Shown in pieces: positions 1 through 12,407 of a stretch of DNA of 45,206 nt. A program made the translations under genes and the position numbers. Where the stretch lies: contig PNKW01000019.1 of the NCBI GenBank assembly GCA_013822695.1, forward strand, positions 1 through 45,206. The letters are read 5' to 3'. This stretch comes from Erythrobacter sp. (GTDB taxonomy: Bacteria; Pseudomonadota; Alphaproteobacteria; Sphingomonadales; Sphingomonadaceae). The notes under the pieces were generated by a model. It saw only the letters and a list, made by a program, of their open reading frames with translations. It did not search any database and was not told where the DNA came from. Position 1 is the stretch's first letter. Every line of letters starts with the position of its first letter.

Positions 1-134
1 ATGCCAGTGAGATTGCACGGCCGGTTTTCGCGCGGGCGGGCTATGCCCTGCTCCACCGCCGCGACTTCGCCATTGCGCTGGGCGACGAGGAGATCCCGAT
101 CCACAATTACGCGATGGAAAAGCACTTCGCCTGA
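1..134 (+). CDS. GNAT-family N-acetyltransferase, C-terminal fragment
   Basis: Only the last 43 codons lie in the window; the frame begins at base 3 and stops at TGA 132-134. The visible residues include ASEIARPVFARAGY and end in IHNYAMEK. In small GNAT acetyltransferases this is the usual C-terminal pattern: a helix and glycine-tyrosine turn near the acetyl-CoA site, then a closing strand. The substrate cannot be told. The gene converges on the small membrane-protein gene at 217-504, with a parS site between them. Confidence 0.7.
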   Translation, partial: ASEIARPVFARAGYALLHRRDFAIALGDEEIPIHNYAMEKHFA

Positions 135-154
135 GACTGAGCGGCGCGGCCCGG

Positions 155-170
155 TGTTTCACGTGAAACA
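155..170. other. parS centromere site (ParB-binding palindrome)
   Basis: The 16 bases TGTTTCACGTGAAACA are a perfect palindrome and match the classical chromosomal parS consensus bound by ParB/Spo0J. The site lies between two convergent genes, 21 bases past one stop and 47 bases from the other. In many bacteria parS sites cluster near the replication origin, so this stretch is probably origin-proximal. No parB gene is in the window; a ParA-like ATPase lies at 11.7 kb. Confidence 0.9.
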
Positions 171-216
171 AAGAATGAATGCACAACGACCCGGCAACGA
201 CCTGCCGACGGCGCGC

Positions 217-504
217 CTACCGCAGCGCCGCGACTGCGGCAGCCACACCCACGGCCAGCAGCGCAAACACTGCCTTCGTCCGGCGGTCCGATCTGCGACC
301 CTGCCACAGCTCTTCATCGAGCCACCACTTGCCTTGCCCGTCGGTCTTGAGCACGTCGGCGCCTTTCAGCCGCGCGAAGGCGCGCTGGCGGCTGGGGCGT
401 GCGGGGGCATAGGGGATGGCATCGGCCATGCTGACCGCACCGACTGCGGTGAAGTGCGCGGCGACCTTGCGCTCGGCAAGCGGCCTTACCGGAAGCATGG
501 CCAT
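217..504 (-). CDS. small membrane-anchored protein of unknown function
   Basis: A 95-residue protein that I do not recognise. The ATG at 504 was chosen because an AAAGGGGG ribosome-binding stretch precedes it and it starts 22 bases after the greA stop, so the two are probably co-transcribed. A longer upstream frame would overlap greA. The protein has a basic, proline-containing N-terminal half, a GKWWLDEELW segment around residues 57-66, and one C-terminal hydrophobic segment (about residues 77-94, alanine/valine rich) followed by a final Arg. That suggests a tail-anchored inner-membrane protein. No catalytic motif is visible. Confidence 0.6.
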   Translation of the reverse strand: MAMLPVRPLAERKVAAHFTAVGAVSMADAIPYAPARPSRQRAFARLKGADVLKTDGQGKWWLDEELWQGRRSDRRTKAVFALLAVGVAAAVAALR

Positions 505-526
505 GTCGCGCCCCCTTTGCGAAGCG

Positions 527-1003
527 TCAGATGAACTCGATCTTGTCGACGAGGTAGAACTTCTCGCCCGAGGGCACCGTGACCTCGATCTCGTCACCCA
601 CCTGCTTGCTGATCAGCGCGCGGGCGAGCGGCGAGTTGTAGCTGATGCGCCCCTTGTTGGCATCCGCCTCGGTCTGGCCGACGATCTGGTAGCGGATCGG
701 CTTGTCGTTCTCGTCGAGTAGGGTCACGGTCGCGCCGAAGACGATCTTGTCGCCCGACAGCGTGGTCGGATCGATGATCTGCGCGCGGCTCACACGGTCC
801 TCGATCTCGGCGATCTGCGCCTCGACCTGGCCTTGGCGTTCCTTGGCGGCATGATACTCGGCGTTTTCCGAAAGGTCGCCGTGGGCGCGCGCTTCCTCGA
901 TCGCCTCGACGATTTTCGGGCGCTCATCGCGCAGGACCTTGAGGTCGGCGGTGAGCCGCTCGTAACCCTCGGCCAGCATCGGGACCTTTTCCATCGTCGC
1001 CAT
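527..1003 (-). CDS. greA: transcription elongation factor GreA
   Basis: At 158 residues this is the standard GreA length. The N-terminal coiled coil (about residues 1-75) carries DLSENAEY at its tip; those acidic residues enter the RNA polymerase secondary channel and stimulate cleavage of backtracked transcripts. The C-terminal FKBP-like domain follows, ending in the typical [13 protein letters not shown] stretch. The ATG at 1003 is taken as start; a second Met lies three codons in. It lies 118 bases downstream of carB on the same strand and may be read through from it. The gap holds a TTGACA hexamer but no convincing -10 partner. Confidence 0.95.
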   Translation of the reverse strand: MATMEKVPMLAEGYERLTADLKVLRDERPKIVEAIEEARAHGDLSENAEYHAAKERQGQVEAQIAEIEDRVSRAQIIDPTTLSGDKIVFGATVTLLDENDKPIRYQIVGQTEADANKGRISYNSPLARALISKQVGDEIEVTVPSGEKFYLVDKIEFI

Positions 1004-1121
1004 AGCTCTTCGTCTTTCCGCTTGTTTTTCTTGTGATCCCGCCCCCGAGGGAAAAGACTGCTGTCAACGCCGTCCAACAGGCTCGACGTCAGGCACTCTC
1101 GTTTGTCGGGGGAGGTGTCAG

Positions 1122-4447
<3,326 letters not shown>

Positions 4448-4448
<1 letters not shown>

Positions 4449-4846
4449 CAGTTTTTCTTACCGAAGAGTTTGGAGAGGAAGCTGGCGGGCTTGGGCTGCG
4501 GCTGCGGTTGGGGCTGGGGTTGGGGCGCAGCGTCCTGACGGGTCATCGCCGCTTCCCAGCCATCGTACTCGGTCCCGTAGCTGTCGGCGAGTTCACACAA
4601 ATGCGCCAGCGTGGTGGTCCGCCATTCTTCGCCGATTGCCTCGTGCCGCTCGGCGATGACGCCGTCGTCATTCACAGTAGGGCGGGTCTCGTAACCCAGC
4701 TCGCGCAGGCTCGCCCCCAGCGCGACGAAGTTGCCCCCGTAGAAGTAGTGCACCACATGGCGCGTGTCGGCCATGTTCTCGCCATGGGCGATGAACATCT
4801 CGAGCGTCTGGCGTGCCAAATCGATCTGCTTGCGGTTGTCGCTCAT
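4448..4846 (-). CDS. RraB-like regulator of RNase E, with proline-glutamine tail
   Basis: A 132-residue protein whose first 100 residues resemble the RraB family (ribonuclease E inhibitor B): [10 protein letters not shown], then [10 protein letters not shown] and a C-terminal YDGWEAAM. In Escherichia coli RraB binds the C-terminal scaffold of RNase E and changes which mRNAs decay; whether this protein does so is inferred. Unusually, residues from about 109 form a Gln-Pro repeat linker followed by a short basic end (SKLFGKKN). The ATG at 4846 has a good AAGGGGAG site; an upstream in-frame Met at 4912 would overlap the preceding gene. Its stop overlaps the carB start. Confidence 0.65.
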
Positions 4847-4892
4847 GATTGGCTCCCCTTGGGTTGACGCTGGGACGGATTGCAAACAGGCA

Positions 4893-5813
4893 TCAAGGTT
4901 CCTGCTCGGCAAAGGCGAAGATCAGCTTGGTGTAGCGGTTCACGAAGGGCAGCACGTCGGGCTTTGTGGCGGCGGGCCCGAAGACGAAGGTGCAGTTGCG
5001 GCGGATGTCGATCAGCCGGTCGCCGTCGCGGGCCATGATGTAGCTCAGCACATAGTAGGAGCGCGGCGCGTTGCGGCGGCCGATGACGTCGAGTTTTTTC
5101 ACCGTGTCGGTGCCGCTGGCGAGGCGCTCGCTGTCGATGAACCCCTGTTCCTTGCGCTGCTCGACCACGGCCTTGTGGCGCTTGGCGGGGTCGAAATCCT
5201 CCTCGCTGAACGGGCCTTGGCTGGCGGCAATGCGGCAGTCCATCCGGCCTGCAACGGGATAGCGCGAGCCTTCGTCATGCAGGACGGGGCGCCAGAAGGT
5301 GAGGACGGGCAGGCCGGTCTCGGCCGAGGCGTCAAGCGTCACTGAGCCATCGCCCTGAAACGCCACCCCCTCGGCGATCTCCGCACCGGGCCATTCGGCA
5401 ACGGGCGCGGGGTTCTGCGAAAAGGCATCAACAGAGCATGAGCCGACAGAGACCAAAAGCGCTAGCGTTGCAATCCAATCACTTCGGGGAACCTCAGCAA
5501 GACGACGCTTCAACGACTTCGGCTTTCCAGCCTCAAATAGGTCACTTGCCCGTGATTTTCCTTGTGCGGTCAATCCTAACAACATTGCACCGGGCTTTGA
5601 CGTATCGGGAACAGTCTTCGCCAGTGGCGGATCGTTTCGAACGAGTAACCAACCGGCACTCCGCGCGAGGTCCCTATTAACGACCCAATCGATGTCCGGT
5701 CGCAAAGCTTGGCAAACCAGAACAACGTTTTGAGGGCTACCGTTCGTCGCCCGGCGCATAGCCAGTTCGACTAACAGGTCATCCCTAAGTGAGTTTATGT
5801 CGGGGACTGTCAC
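4893..5813 (-). CDS. mosaic protein: winged-helix-like N-terminus, membrane segment, exported C-terminal domain
   Basis: A 306-residue protein, not assignable to a known family. Residues 1-95 look like a winged-helix domain (predicted helices, then [19 protein letters not shown], typical of the wing and last helix). [18 protein letters not shown] (109-126) is a membrane segment with a lipobox-like end. Residues 127-306 are probably outside the cytoplasm. The start is GTG at 5813, sharing four bases with the carA stop (GTGA). Base composition changes within the gene: 5521-5580 has 30 G+C of 60, whereas 5161-5220 has 40 and 6061-6120 in carA has 43. The N-terminal half also uses codons such as ATA, AGG and TCA that are scarce nearby. 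This suggests a transferred wHTH-TM module fused to a resident exported protein. Function unknown. Confidence 0.6.
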   Translation of the reverse strand: MTVPDINSLRDDLLVELAMRRATNGSPQNVVLVCQALRPDIDWVVNRDLARSAGWLLVRNDPPLAKTVPDTSKPGAMLLGLTAQGKSRASDLFEAGKPKSLKRRLAEVPRSDWIATLALLVSVGSCSVDAFSQNPAPVAEWPGAEIAEGVAFQGDGSVTLDASAETGLPVLTFWRPVLHDEGSRYPVAGRMDCRIAASQGPFSEEDFDPAKRHKAVVEQRKEQGFIDSERLASGTDTVKKLDVIGRRNAPRSYYVLSYIMARDGDRLIDIRRNCTFVFGPAATKPDVLPFVNRYTKLIFAFAEQEP

Positions 5814-6991
5814 CCCAGCTCCCCAACGAACTTCTCGAACAGGTAGAAGCTATCCTGCGGCCCCGGCGACGCCTCAGGGTGATACTGCACAGCAAACGCC
5901 CGCTTGCCCTTGATCGCGATGCCGCAATTCGTCCCGTCGAACAGCGAGACATGGGTCTGCTCCACCCCCTCCGGCAGGGTCGCCGCGTCCACAGCAAAGC
6001 CGTGATTCATCGAGGTGATCTCGACAAGCCCCGAAGTCTCCCCCCAGCCCTCGCCGACGCGCTGGACGGGGTGGTTCGCGCCGCGGTGGCCCTGGTGCAT
6101 CTTGATCGTCTTCGCGCCCGCGGCCAGCGCGAGCATCTGGTGGCCGAGGCAGATGCCGAACAGCGGCACGTCGGCGTCCAATAGCGCCTTGATCACCGGG
6201 ACGGCATATTCGCCGGTCGCCGCCGGATCGCCCGGGCCGTTGCTCAGGAACACGCCGTCGGGGGCGAGCGCCATCACTTCGTCGAAGCTCGTCTTGGCCG
6301 GCACCACCGTCACCCGCGCCCCGGCCTTCACCAGATTGCGGAAGATATTGTCCTTCGCGCCGTAGTCGATCGCGACAACGTGGGGCTTGGCATCGAACGC
6401 CGCGCGGCCATAGCCCTTGCCGAGCGTCCAGTAGCCGCCCTCCCAGCCCTCGTGCTTGTCACGAGTGACGCGCACCGCGAGGTCCATGCCCTCCAGCCCC
6501 GGCCACTCGGCCGCGCGCTTCACCAGCGCCGGAATGTCGAACTTGCCGTCGGGCGCATGGGCGATCACCGCATTGGGCGCGCCGGTCTGGCGGATGCGGC
6601 GGGTGAGCGCGCGGGTGTCGATGCCGGAAAGGCCGATCTTGCCGTTCCTCACCATCCACTCGGCGAAGCGCTCGACGCTGCGGAAGTTGGAAGGCTCGGT
6701 CACATCCTCGCGCACCACGCAACCCACAGCGCCTTCCACGCGGCTCTCAACGTCCTCGCCATTCGCGCCGACATTGCCGATATGCGGGAAGGTGAAGGTG
6801 ACGATCTGCGCGGCGTAGGAGGGATCGGTCATCACCTCCTGATAGCCGGTCATCGCGGTGTTGAAGCACACCTCGCCCACTGCGCTGCCCGCCGCGCCGA
6901 AGCCCCGGCCCCAGATCACGGTGCCATCGGCCAGAACCAAAACGCCGGTTGCCCCTGAAGGTTGCGCGCGAGTGGATGCGGGGTCGGCCAT
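5810..6991 (-). CDS. carA: carbamoyl-phosphate synthase, small (glutaminase) subunit
   Basis: A 393-residue class I glutamine amidotransferase that releases ammonia from glutamine and channels it to CarB. The N-terminal CPSase small-chain domain (about 1-190) contains [17 protein letters not shown]. The glutaminase domain carries the catalytic triad: Cys281 in FGICLGHQM, His371 and Glu373 in [11 protein letters not shown]. The ATG at 6991 is the first sensible start and follows the divergent spacer shared with yqeY. It leads a minus-strand set running through the mosaic gene and the RraB-like gene to carB. Confidence 0.97.
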   Translation of the reverse strand: MADPASTRAQPSGATGVLVLADGTVIWGRGFGAAGSAVGEVCFNTAMTGYQEVMTDPSYAAQIVTFTFPHIGNVGANGEDVESRVEGAVGCVVREDVTEPSNFRSVERFAEWMVRNGKIGLSGIDTRALTRRIRQTGAPNAVIAHAPDGKFDIPALVKRAAEWPGLEGMDLAVRVTRDKHEGWEGGYWTLGKGYGRAAFDAKPHVVAIDYGAKDNIFRNLVKAGARVTVVPAKTSFDEVMALAPDGVFLSNGPGDPAATGEYAVPVIKALLDADVPLFGICLGHQMLALAAGAKTIKMHQGHRGANHPVQRVGEGWGETSGLVEITSMNHGFAVDAATLPEGVEQTHVSLFDGTNCGIAIKGKRAFAVQYHPEASPGPQDSFYLFEKFVGELG

Positions 6992-7136
6992 GGGGCGCTC
7001 CGTTCGAGTGTTTCCGGCGATGGTGCTAAGTTTTGCCCGCTAGGCCCCTCGCCCCCCCGCGTCAACCTAGGCTTGGCGCTGAATTTGCGTTAGGGGCGCA
7101 GGCCATTGACCCCTTCCACAGGAATGACCCAGAAAA

Positions 7137-7592
7137 ATGATCCGTGACGATATCAAGGCCGCCACCATCGCCGCGATGAAGGCGGGCGAGAAGGACCGCA
7201 CCGCCGCGCTTCGCCAGATCAGCGCCAAGATCAAGGACCGCGACATCGAGGAACGCACCGCCGCGGCCCCAGTCACCGACGATGACGTGCTGGTGACGAG
7301 CGTGCTCCAGAAGATGGCCAAGCAGCGCCGCGAATCGATTGAGATGTATGATGCGGGCGGGCGCACGGAACTCGCCGCAGTCGAGCGCGCGGAACTGGCC
7401 GTGATCGAGGAATTCCTGCCACAGATGATGGACGAGGCGGCCACCAGGGCGGCGATCGAGGCGATCAAGGCCGATCTCGGGGCGAGCAGCATGAAGGACA
7501 TGGGTGCGGTCATGACCGAACTGCGCGCCCGCCATGGCGCGGTGCTCGATGGCAAACTCGCGAGCGGGCTGGTGAAGGCGGCGCTGTCCTGA
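7137..7592 (+). CDS. GatB/YqeY domain protein
   Basis: A 151-residue protein matching the stand-alone YqeY family, which resembles the tRNA-binding tail domain of GatB in the Asp/Glu-tRNA amidotransferase. Visible landmarks are an N-terminal helical half with LRQISAKIKDRDIEER, the EEFLPQMM motif around residue 97, and a closing GAVMTELRARHGAVLDGKLASGLVK. The cellular role of free-standing YqeY is not settled. It is divergent from carA across 145 bases and lies just upstream of dnaG, an arrangement that is common in alphaproteobacteria. Confidence 0.9.
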   Translation: MIRDDIKAATIAAMKAGEKDRTAALRQISAKIKDRDIEERTAAAPVTDDDVLVTSVLQKMAKQRRESIEMYDAGGRTELAAVERAELAVIEEFLPQMMDEAATRAAIEAIKADLGASSMKDMGAVMTELRARHGAVLDGKLASGLVKAALS

Positions 7593-7671
7593 TCGGGTCA
7601 TTGGGCTAAGCCACAGACCCTTCCACAGGGCGCGCTTGAATGCCGAGGCGTTCGGGCGCACCTAAACTGCT

Positions 7672-9570
7672 ATGGCCATCACCCCGCAATGGAAGGACGA
7701 GCTGCGTGCGCGGATCACGCTGTCGACGCTTGTCCAGCGGTCGGTCAAACTCACCCGCGCAGGGCGCGAGTGGAAGGGGTGCTGCCCGTTCCACGAAGAA
7801 AAGACGCCGAGTTTCTACGTCAACGACCAGAAGCAGTTCTACCACTGCTTCGGCTGCGGGGCGCATGGCGATGCGATCAGCTGGATGGTGGACCAGCAGG
7901 GCCTCCAGTTCATGGACGCGGTCAAGGAATTGGCCGCGATGGCCGGGATGGAAGTCCCCGCCCTCGATCCGGTCATGGCCAAACGCGCCGAGCAGCGCGC
8001 CAGCCTGATCGATGTGACCGAGGCGGCGCAGAAGTTCTTTGTGACCAGCCTTGCAGGGCCAAGCGGCGGCGCGGCGCGCGAATACCTCCAGCGGCGCGGT
8101 TTCTCGCCGCAGGTGATGGCCGAATTCGGCTTCGGCTGGGCTCCGGATGACCGGCAGGCGCTCCCCAAGGCGCTTCAGCAGTTCGGTGAGGACATGCTCG
8201 AAGGCGCGGGGATGCGCGCGGCCAATGAGCAGGGCGAGCGTTACGATCGCTTCCGGGGCCGCGTCATGCTGCCGATCCAGGACGCGCGGGGCCGGGTGAT
8301 CGCCTTCGGGGGGCGCATCCTCGACAAGCGCGACGGGGTCGCAAAATATCTGAACTCCCCCGACACCGATCTCTTCGACAAGGGCCGCACCCTCTACAAC
8401 CTCCACCGCGCCGCCCCCGCCGCGCGCCAGAGCGGGCGCGTGGTGGTGGTCGAAGGCTATATGGACGTGATTGCGCTGGCGAACGCGGGGATCGCCGATG
8501 CGGTCGCGCCGCTCGGCACCGCGCTCACCGAAATGCAGATCGAACTGCTGTGGCGCATGGTCGAAGTGCCGGTCTTGTGCTTCGATGGCGATGCGGCGGG
8601 CCAGCGCGCGGCGATGCGGGCGATTGCGCGGGCGTTGCCGATGCTGGCGCCGATGCGCTCGCTGGGGATCGTGCGGCTGCCTGCTGGGCTCGATCCCGAC
8701 GATCTCATCAAGCAGCAGGGCAAGGGGGCGATGGAGGAGCTTCTCAGCCGCCCCGCCCCGCTGATCGAGACCCTGTGGGAGTTCGAGCGCGACGCCCAGC
8801 CCCTTGCCACACCCGAGGCCAAGGCGGGGCTCAAGGCGCGGCTGATGGCGCATGTCGAGACCATCGCTGATCCCGAGATCAAGAGCCTCTACCGCCGCGA
8901 GCTGGGTGATCGCTTCTCGGCCTTCGCCTATCCGCCGCGTCCGGCCCGCGCGCCTTGGCAACCTTCCGCGCAACCCCGCCCGGCACCCGGCCAGCGCGGG
9001 CCATGGAGGGGCGCGAACCTCCCTCCTCCCGGCCTGTCGGAAGAGGCGCGGGCGCAGCTTTCCGGGATGATGGCCGGCGGCCAGCGGCAGGGTTTGATGC
9101 AGGCCGTGCTGGCCGGTCTCGCGCGCTATCCCGGGCAGATTGCGCGGCATACCGAGGCGCTGATCAGCCTCGCCCGGCTGCTGCCCGAAGCCGCATCCGC
9201 CATCGAATCGCTGCTCGAGCTTGCGGAAACGCTTGATTCGCGCAAGGCAACCGCCATATGGCAACCCACGCAAGGCCAACCCGCCCCGTCGGCAGATATC
9301 CGCTACGCCTTTCTTGATGAAGGCACCGATCCCGACGCTGCGTGCGAGGAACTGGCTGAAGCTGTGTCGCTGCTGGTCGAAAGGCCGGCGCTTGAGGCTG
9401 CGCTTGCGGCCACGATCGCGCGTTTCGACAGCGATCCGGAAGGGTCGTTTGCCGAGCAGACGCGTTTGCGTGCACAGCTCATGGCAACCGAAGAAAGATT
9501 GAAGGCCTTCGGGCGTCGCAAGGCTGCAACGCCGGCGAAGCTCGAGGCGAACACGGATGATACCGCCTGA
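7672..9570 (+). CDS. dnaG: DNA primase
   Basis: A 632-residue primase that makes RNA primers for the replication fork. The N-terminal CHC2 zinc ribbon has Cys38, His41, Cys59 and Cys62 (CCPFHEEKTPSF ... HCFGCG). The TOPRIM catalytic core carries VVVVEGYMDV (Glu near residue 261) and DGDAAGQRA (near 305), the acidic residues that hold the catalytic metals. The C-terminal third, expected to bind DnaB helicase, is proline-rich and more variable. It lies between yqeY and rpoD, like the conserved dnaG-rpoD pairing of other proteobacteria. The ATG at 7672 gives the usual MAITPQWKDELRAR start. Confidence 0.97.
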   Translation: MAITPQWKDELRARITLSTLVQRSVKLTRAGREWKGCCPFHEEKTPSFYVNDQKQFYHCFGCGAHGDAISWMVDQQGLQFMDAVKELAAMAGMEVPALDPVMAKRAEQRASLIDVTEAAQKFFVTSLAGPSGGAAREYLQRRGFSPQVMAEFGFGWAPDDRQALPKALQQFGEDMLEGAGMRAANEQGERYDRFRGRVMLPIQDARGRVIAFGGRILDKRDGVAKYLNSPDTDLFDKGRTLYNLHRAAPAARQSGRVVVVEGYMDVIALANAGIADAVAPLGTALTEMQIELLWRMVEVPVLCFDGDAAGQRAAMRAIARALPMLAPMRSLGIVRLPAGLDPDDLIKQQGKGAMEELLSRPAPLIETLWEFERDAQPLATPEAKAGLKARLMAHVETIADPEIKSLYRRELGDRFSAFAYPPRPARAPWQPSAQPRPAPGQRGPWRGANLPPPGLSEEARAQLSGMMAGGQRQGLMQAVLAGLARYPGQIARHTEALISLARLLPEAASAIESLLELAETLDSRKATAIWQPTQGQPAPSADIRYAFLDEGTDPDAACEELAEAVSLLVERPALEAALAATIARFDSDPEGSFAEQTRLRAQLMATEERLKAFGRRKAATPAKLEANTDDTA

Positions 9571-9592
9571 CGCGGCGTATATGGGATCAACA

Positions 9593-9618
9593 GGCGGCCC
9601 TGCAAACAGCGGGCCGCC
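9593..9618 (+). other. GC-rich hairpin between dnaG and rpoD
   Basis: GGCGGCCC at 9593-9600 pairs perfectly with GGGCCGCC at 9611-9618 across a 10-base loop, in the 72-base dnaG-rpoD gap. No T-run follows, so it is a poor intrinsic terminator. It could instead be an mRNA-processing or stability element that lets rpoD be expressed separately from dnaG, as mRNA processing does in the E. coli dnaG-rpoD operon. The role here is inference. Confidence 0.5.
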
Positions 9619-9642
9619 CGGCAACGGATTGACACGAGAAAT

Positions 9643-11676
9643 ATGGCCGAGAAGGAAGATGCCCCGCTGATCGACCTCAATGAGGCTTCGATCAAGAAGC
9701 TGATCAGCAAGGCGAAGAAGCGCGGCTACGTCACCTATGACGAACTCAACGAGGCGCTGCCCTCGGGCGAGATGAGCCCCGACCAGATCGAGGACATCCA
9801 GACCGCGCTCTCCGAAATGGGCGTCCAGATCGTCGAGAGCGACGAGGATGCCGAAGCCGAGGCCGAAGACCGCGAGGATGGCGAGGTCGAGGACGTCGTC
9901 GCCGATGACGATGACGACGATGATGACGGCGAGCGCAAGGGCCCGGCCAAGGATGCCCGCGCCGGCAACAAGAAGCTCGCCACCGGGGAACGCACCGATG
10001 ATCCGGTGCGCATGTACCTGCGCGAAATGGGCGCGGTCGAACTGCTCAGCCGCGAAGGCGAAATCGCCATCGCCAAGCGCATCGAGGCCGGGCGCGACAT
10101 GATGATCATGGGGCTGTGCGAAAGCCCGATCACCTTCCACGCGATCATCCAGTGGTCCGAAGCCCTCAACAACGGCGACATGCAACTGCGCGAGATCCTC
10201 GATCTCGACGCGATGCTCTCCAAGGAACCCCCGGCCGAGAAGATGGCCGAGGGCGCCGAGGATGATGACGACGACGAAATCTCCGAAGCCACCGCCGGCC
10301 CCACCATCCGCGAGGATGACGAAGTGGCCGACGAGCCTGAAGCGGACGCTGACGAGGATGAAGACGGCGAAGGTCGCCCCAAGCGCGAAGAGGAAGAGGA
10401 GGAGGACAACACCCTCTCCCTCGCCCAGATGGAAGCCGCACTGAAGCCCGAGGCGCTTGAGCGTTTCGCGCGCATCACCTCGCTGTTCAACGCCTTCGAA
10501 AAGCTTCAGGCCGAACGCGTCGATACGCTGGCCGCAGGCAATGCCTTCCCGGGCGGCAAGGAAGCCAAGTACGAGAACTTGCGCGAAGAACTCACCGCCG
10601 AGGTTGAAAGCGTACAGTTCCACGCGACCAAGATCGAATTCCTGGTCGACAACCTCTACGCCTTCAACCGCCGCCTCACCACGCTCGGCGGCCAGATGCT
10701 GCGCCTTGCCGAACGCCACAAGGTCAAGCGCGTCGACTTCCTCACCGCCTATGTCGGCAACGAGATGGACGACGCGTGGATCAAGGAACGCGCCAAGAAG
10801 GACAAGAAGTGGGCCGCCTTCGCCGAGCGCGAGGAAGACGCGATCGAGCGCATCCGCTCGGAAATCGCCGACATCGCCGCGCAGACCGGCATGAGCCTCA
10901 CCGAGTTCCGCCGCATCGTCAACATGGTCCAGAAGGGCGAGCGCGAGGCGCGTATTGCCAAGAAGGAAATGGTCGAGGCGAACCTGCGGCTGGTGATCTC
11001 GATCGCCAAGAAATACACCAACCGCGGGTTGCAATTCCTTGATCTTATTCAGGAAGGCAACATCGGTCTGATGAAGGCGGTCGACAAGTTCGAATACCGC
11101 CGCGGTTACAAGTTCTCGACCTACGCGACGTGGTGGATCCGGCAGGCGATCACCCGCTCGATTGCGGATCAGGCGCGCACCATCCGTATTCCGGTCCACA
11201 TGATCGAGACGATCAACAAGTTGGTCCGCACAAGCCGCCAGTTCCTCCACGAGGAAGGCCGCGAACCGACGCCGGAGGAAATGGCCGCGCGCCTCTCCAT
11301 GCCGCTGGAGAAGGTGCGCAAGGTGATGAAGATCGCCAAGGAGCCCATTTCTTTGGAGACCCCCATCGGGGACGAGGAAGACAGCCACCTCGGCGATTTC
11401 ATCGAGGACAAGAACGCGATCATCCCGGTGGATGCCGCGATTCAGGCGAATCTCAAGGAAACCGTCACCCGCGTGCTGGCGTCGCTGACTCCGCGCGAGG
11501 AACGCGTGCTGCGGATGCGCTTCGGCATCGGGATGAACACCGATCACACCCTTGAGGAAGTCGGCCAGCAGTTCTCGGTGACGCGTGAGCGTATCCGGCA
11601 GATCGAAGCGAAGGCGCTGCGGAAGCTGAAGCATCCGTCGCGCAGCCGCAAGATGCGGTCGTTCCTCGACCAGTAA
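9643..11676 (+). CDS. rpoD: primary RNA polymerase sigma factor (sigma-70, RpoD)
   Basis: A 677-residue housekeeping sigma factor. Region 1.1 opens the protein ([20 protein letters not shown]), followed by two strongly acidic, low-complexity stretches (Asp/Glu runs near residues 70-95 and 205-265). Region 1.2 is [15 protein letters not shown]. Region 2 contains [20 protein letters not shown] and the -10 recognition helix [15 protein letters not shown]. Region 3 is [17 protein letters not shown]. Region 4 ends with the -35 helix-turn-helix [17 protein letters not shown]. The full set and length identify the group 1 sigma factor. It follows dnaG and precedes an orphan ParA gene by 17 bases. Confidence 0.98.
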   Translation: MAEKEDAPLIDLNEASIKKLISKAKKRGYVTYDELNEALPSGEMSPDQIEDIQTALSEMGVQIVESDEDAEAEAEDREDGEVEDVVADDDDDDDDGERKGPAKDARAGNKKLATGERTDDPVRMYLREMGAVELLSREGEIAIAKRIEAGRDMMIMGLCESPITFHAIIQWSEALNNGDMQLREILDLDAMLSKEPPAEKMAEGAEDDDDDEISEATAGPTIREDDEVADEPEADADEDEDGEGRPKREEEEEEDNTLSLAQMEAALKPEALERFARITSLFNAFEKLQAERVDTLAAGNAFPGGKEAKYENLREELTAEVESVQFHATKIEFLVDNLYAFNRRLTTLGGQMLRLAERHKVKRVDFLTAYVGNEMDDAWIKERAKKDKKWAAFAEREEDAIERIRSEIADIAAQTGMSLTEFRRIVNMVQKGEREARIAKKEMVEANLRLVISIAKKYTNRGLQFLDLIQEGNIGLMKAVDKFEYRRGYKFSTYATWWIRQAITRSIADQARTIRIPVHMIETINKLVRTSRQFLHEEGREPTPEEMAARLSMPLEKVRKVMKIAKEPISLETPIGDEEDSHLGDFIEDKNAIIPVDAAIQANLKETVTRVLASLTPREERVLRMRFGIGMNTDHTLEEVGQQFSVTRERIRQIEAKALRKLKHPSRSRKMRSFLDQ

Positions 11677-11693
11677 TCGCCGGAAGGGGCACG

Positions 11694-12329
11694 ATGGCAA
11701 AGTCCGATCCCGCAACCGTCGCCATCGTTAGCCAGAAGGGCGGCTCGGGCAAAACCACCCTTGCCGTACACCTCGCCACCCGCGCCGCGCAGGCGGGCCA
11801 CCAGTCCTGCGTTGTCGACACCGATCCGCAGGCGAGCGCGGCGGCGTGGAGCGACTGGCGGGGGGATTTTCTCCCCGTGGTCGTCACCAGCCCGCCCGCG
11901 CGGCTTGGCCGCACCATCGATAATGCGCGCAAGCAGGGGATGGATTTTGTCGTGATCGACACCCCACCACATGCCGATGCCGCCGCGCGCGAGGCGATCA
12001 AGGCGGCCGACATCGTGCTGATCCCCACGCGCCTGCGGGCATTCGACCTTGCCGCGCTCGAGCCGATCGTCGATCTTGTGGCCCTCGCCAGGACGCCGGC
12101 CTTCGTGGTCTTCAATGCCGTGCCCGCGGGCGCCAAGCTGTTGACCACAGAGGCAGAGACAGTCGCCGCGAACCTCGGCCTTACCGTCTGCCCGGTCAAG
12201 CTGGGCGAGCGGGCTGCCTTCCACCGCTCCTCCGCCAAGGGCGAGACCGCCGCCGAGGTCGACCCCGAGGGCAAGGCTGCGAAGGAAGTCGAGAGATTGT
12301 GGAAGTGGCTGCGCAAGCAGCTCGGCTGA
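11694..12329 (+). CDS. orphan ParA-family ATPase
   Basis: A 211-residue, compact ParA/MinD-type ATPase. The deviant Walker A is QKGGSGKTTLAVHLA (residues 14-28), Walker A' is VVDTDPQASA, and Walker B is FVVIDTPPHADA. It lacks the N-terminal DNA-binding extension of larger plasmid ParA proteins, so it resembles the small ParA class. No parB-like partner lies next to it, so its cargo is unknown. It starts 17 bases after rpoD and could be expressed from that operon. The chromosomal parS site at the left of the window is over 11 kb away; a direct link is not shown. Confidence 0.85.
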   Translation: MAKSDPATVAIVSQKGGSGKTTLAVHLATRAAQAGHQSCVVDTDPQASAAAWSDWRGDFLPVVVTSPPARLGRTIDNARKQGMDFVVIDTPPHADAAAREAIKAADIVLIPTRLRAFDLAALEPIVDLVALARTPAFVVFNAVPAGAKLLTTEAETVAANLGLTVCPVKLGERAAFHRSSAKGETAAEVDPEGKAAKEVERLWKWLRKQLG

Positions 12330-12407
12330 CCCACGCCGGGAGCCAATCGTAGAAAAGCCTTGCTTACAGGGTGGAGAGAATCGACGCGCGTCCCTATGTA
12401 GGCTGAC

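Noticed and set aside
7109..7630. CCCTTCCACAGG occurs before both yqeY and dnaG
   Set aside because: A 12-base direct repeat at different distances from the starts. It does not match a DnaA box and has no palindromic structure; probably chance.
9629..9634. TTGACA just before the rpoD start
   Set aside because: Its -10 partner would fall inside rpoD past the start codon, so it cannot drive the full gene.
7606..11715. Continuous minus-strand frame of about 1,370 codons opposite yqeY, dnaG and rpoD
   Set aside because: It crosses three well-identified genes and their gaps. It is a codon-bias shadow rather than a gene.
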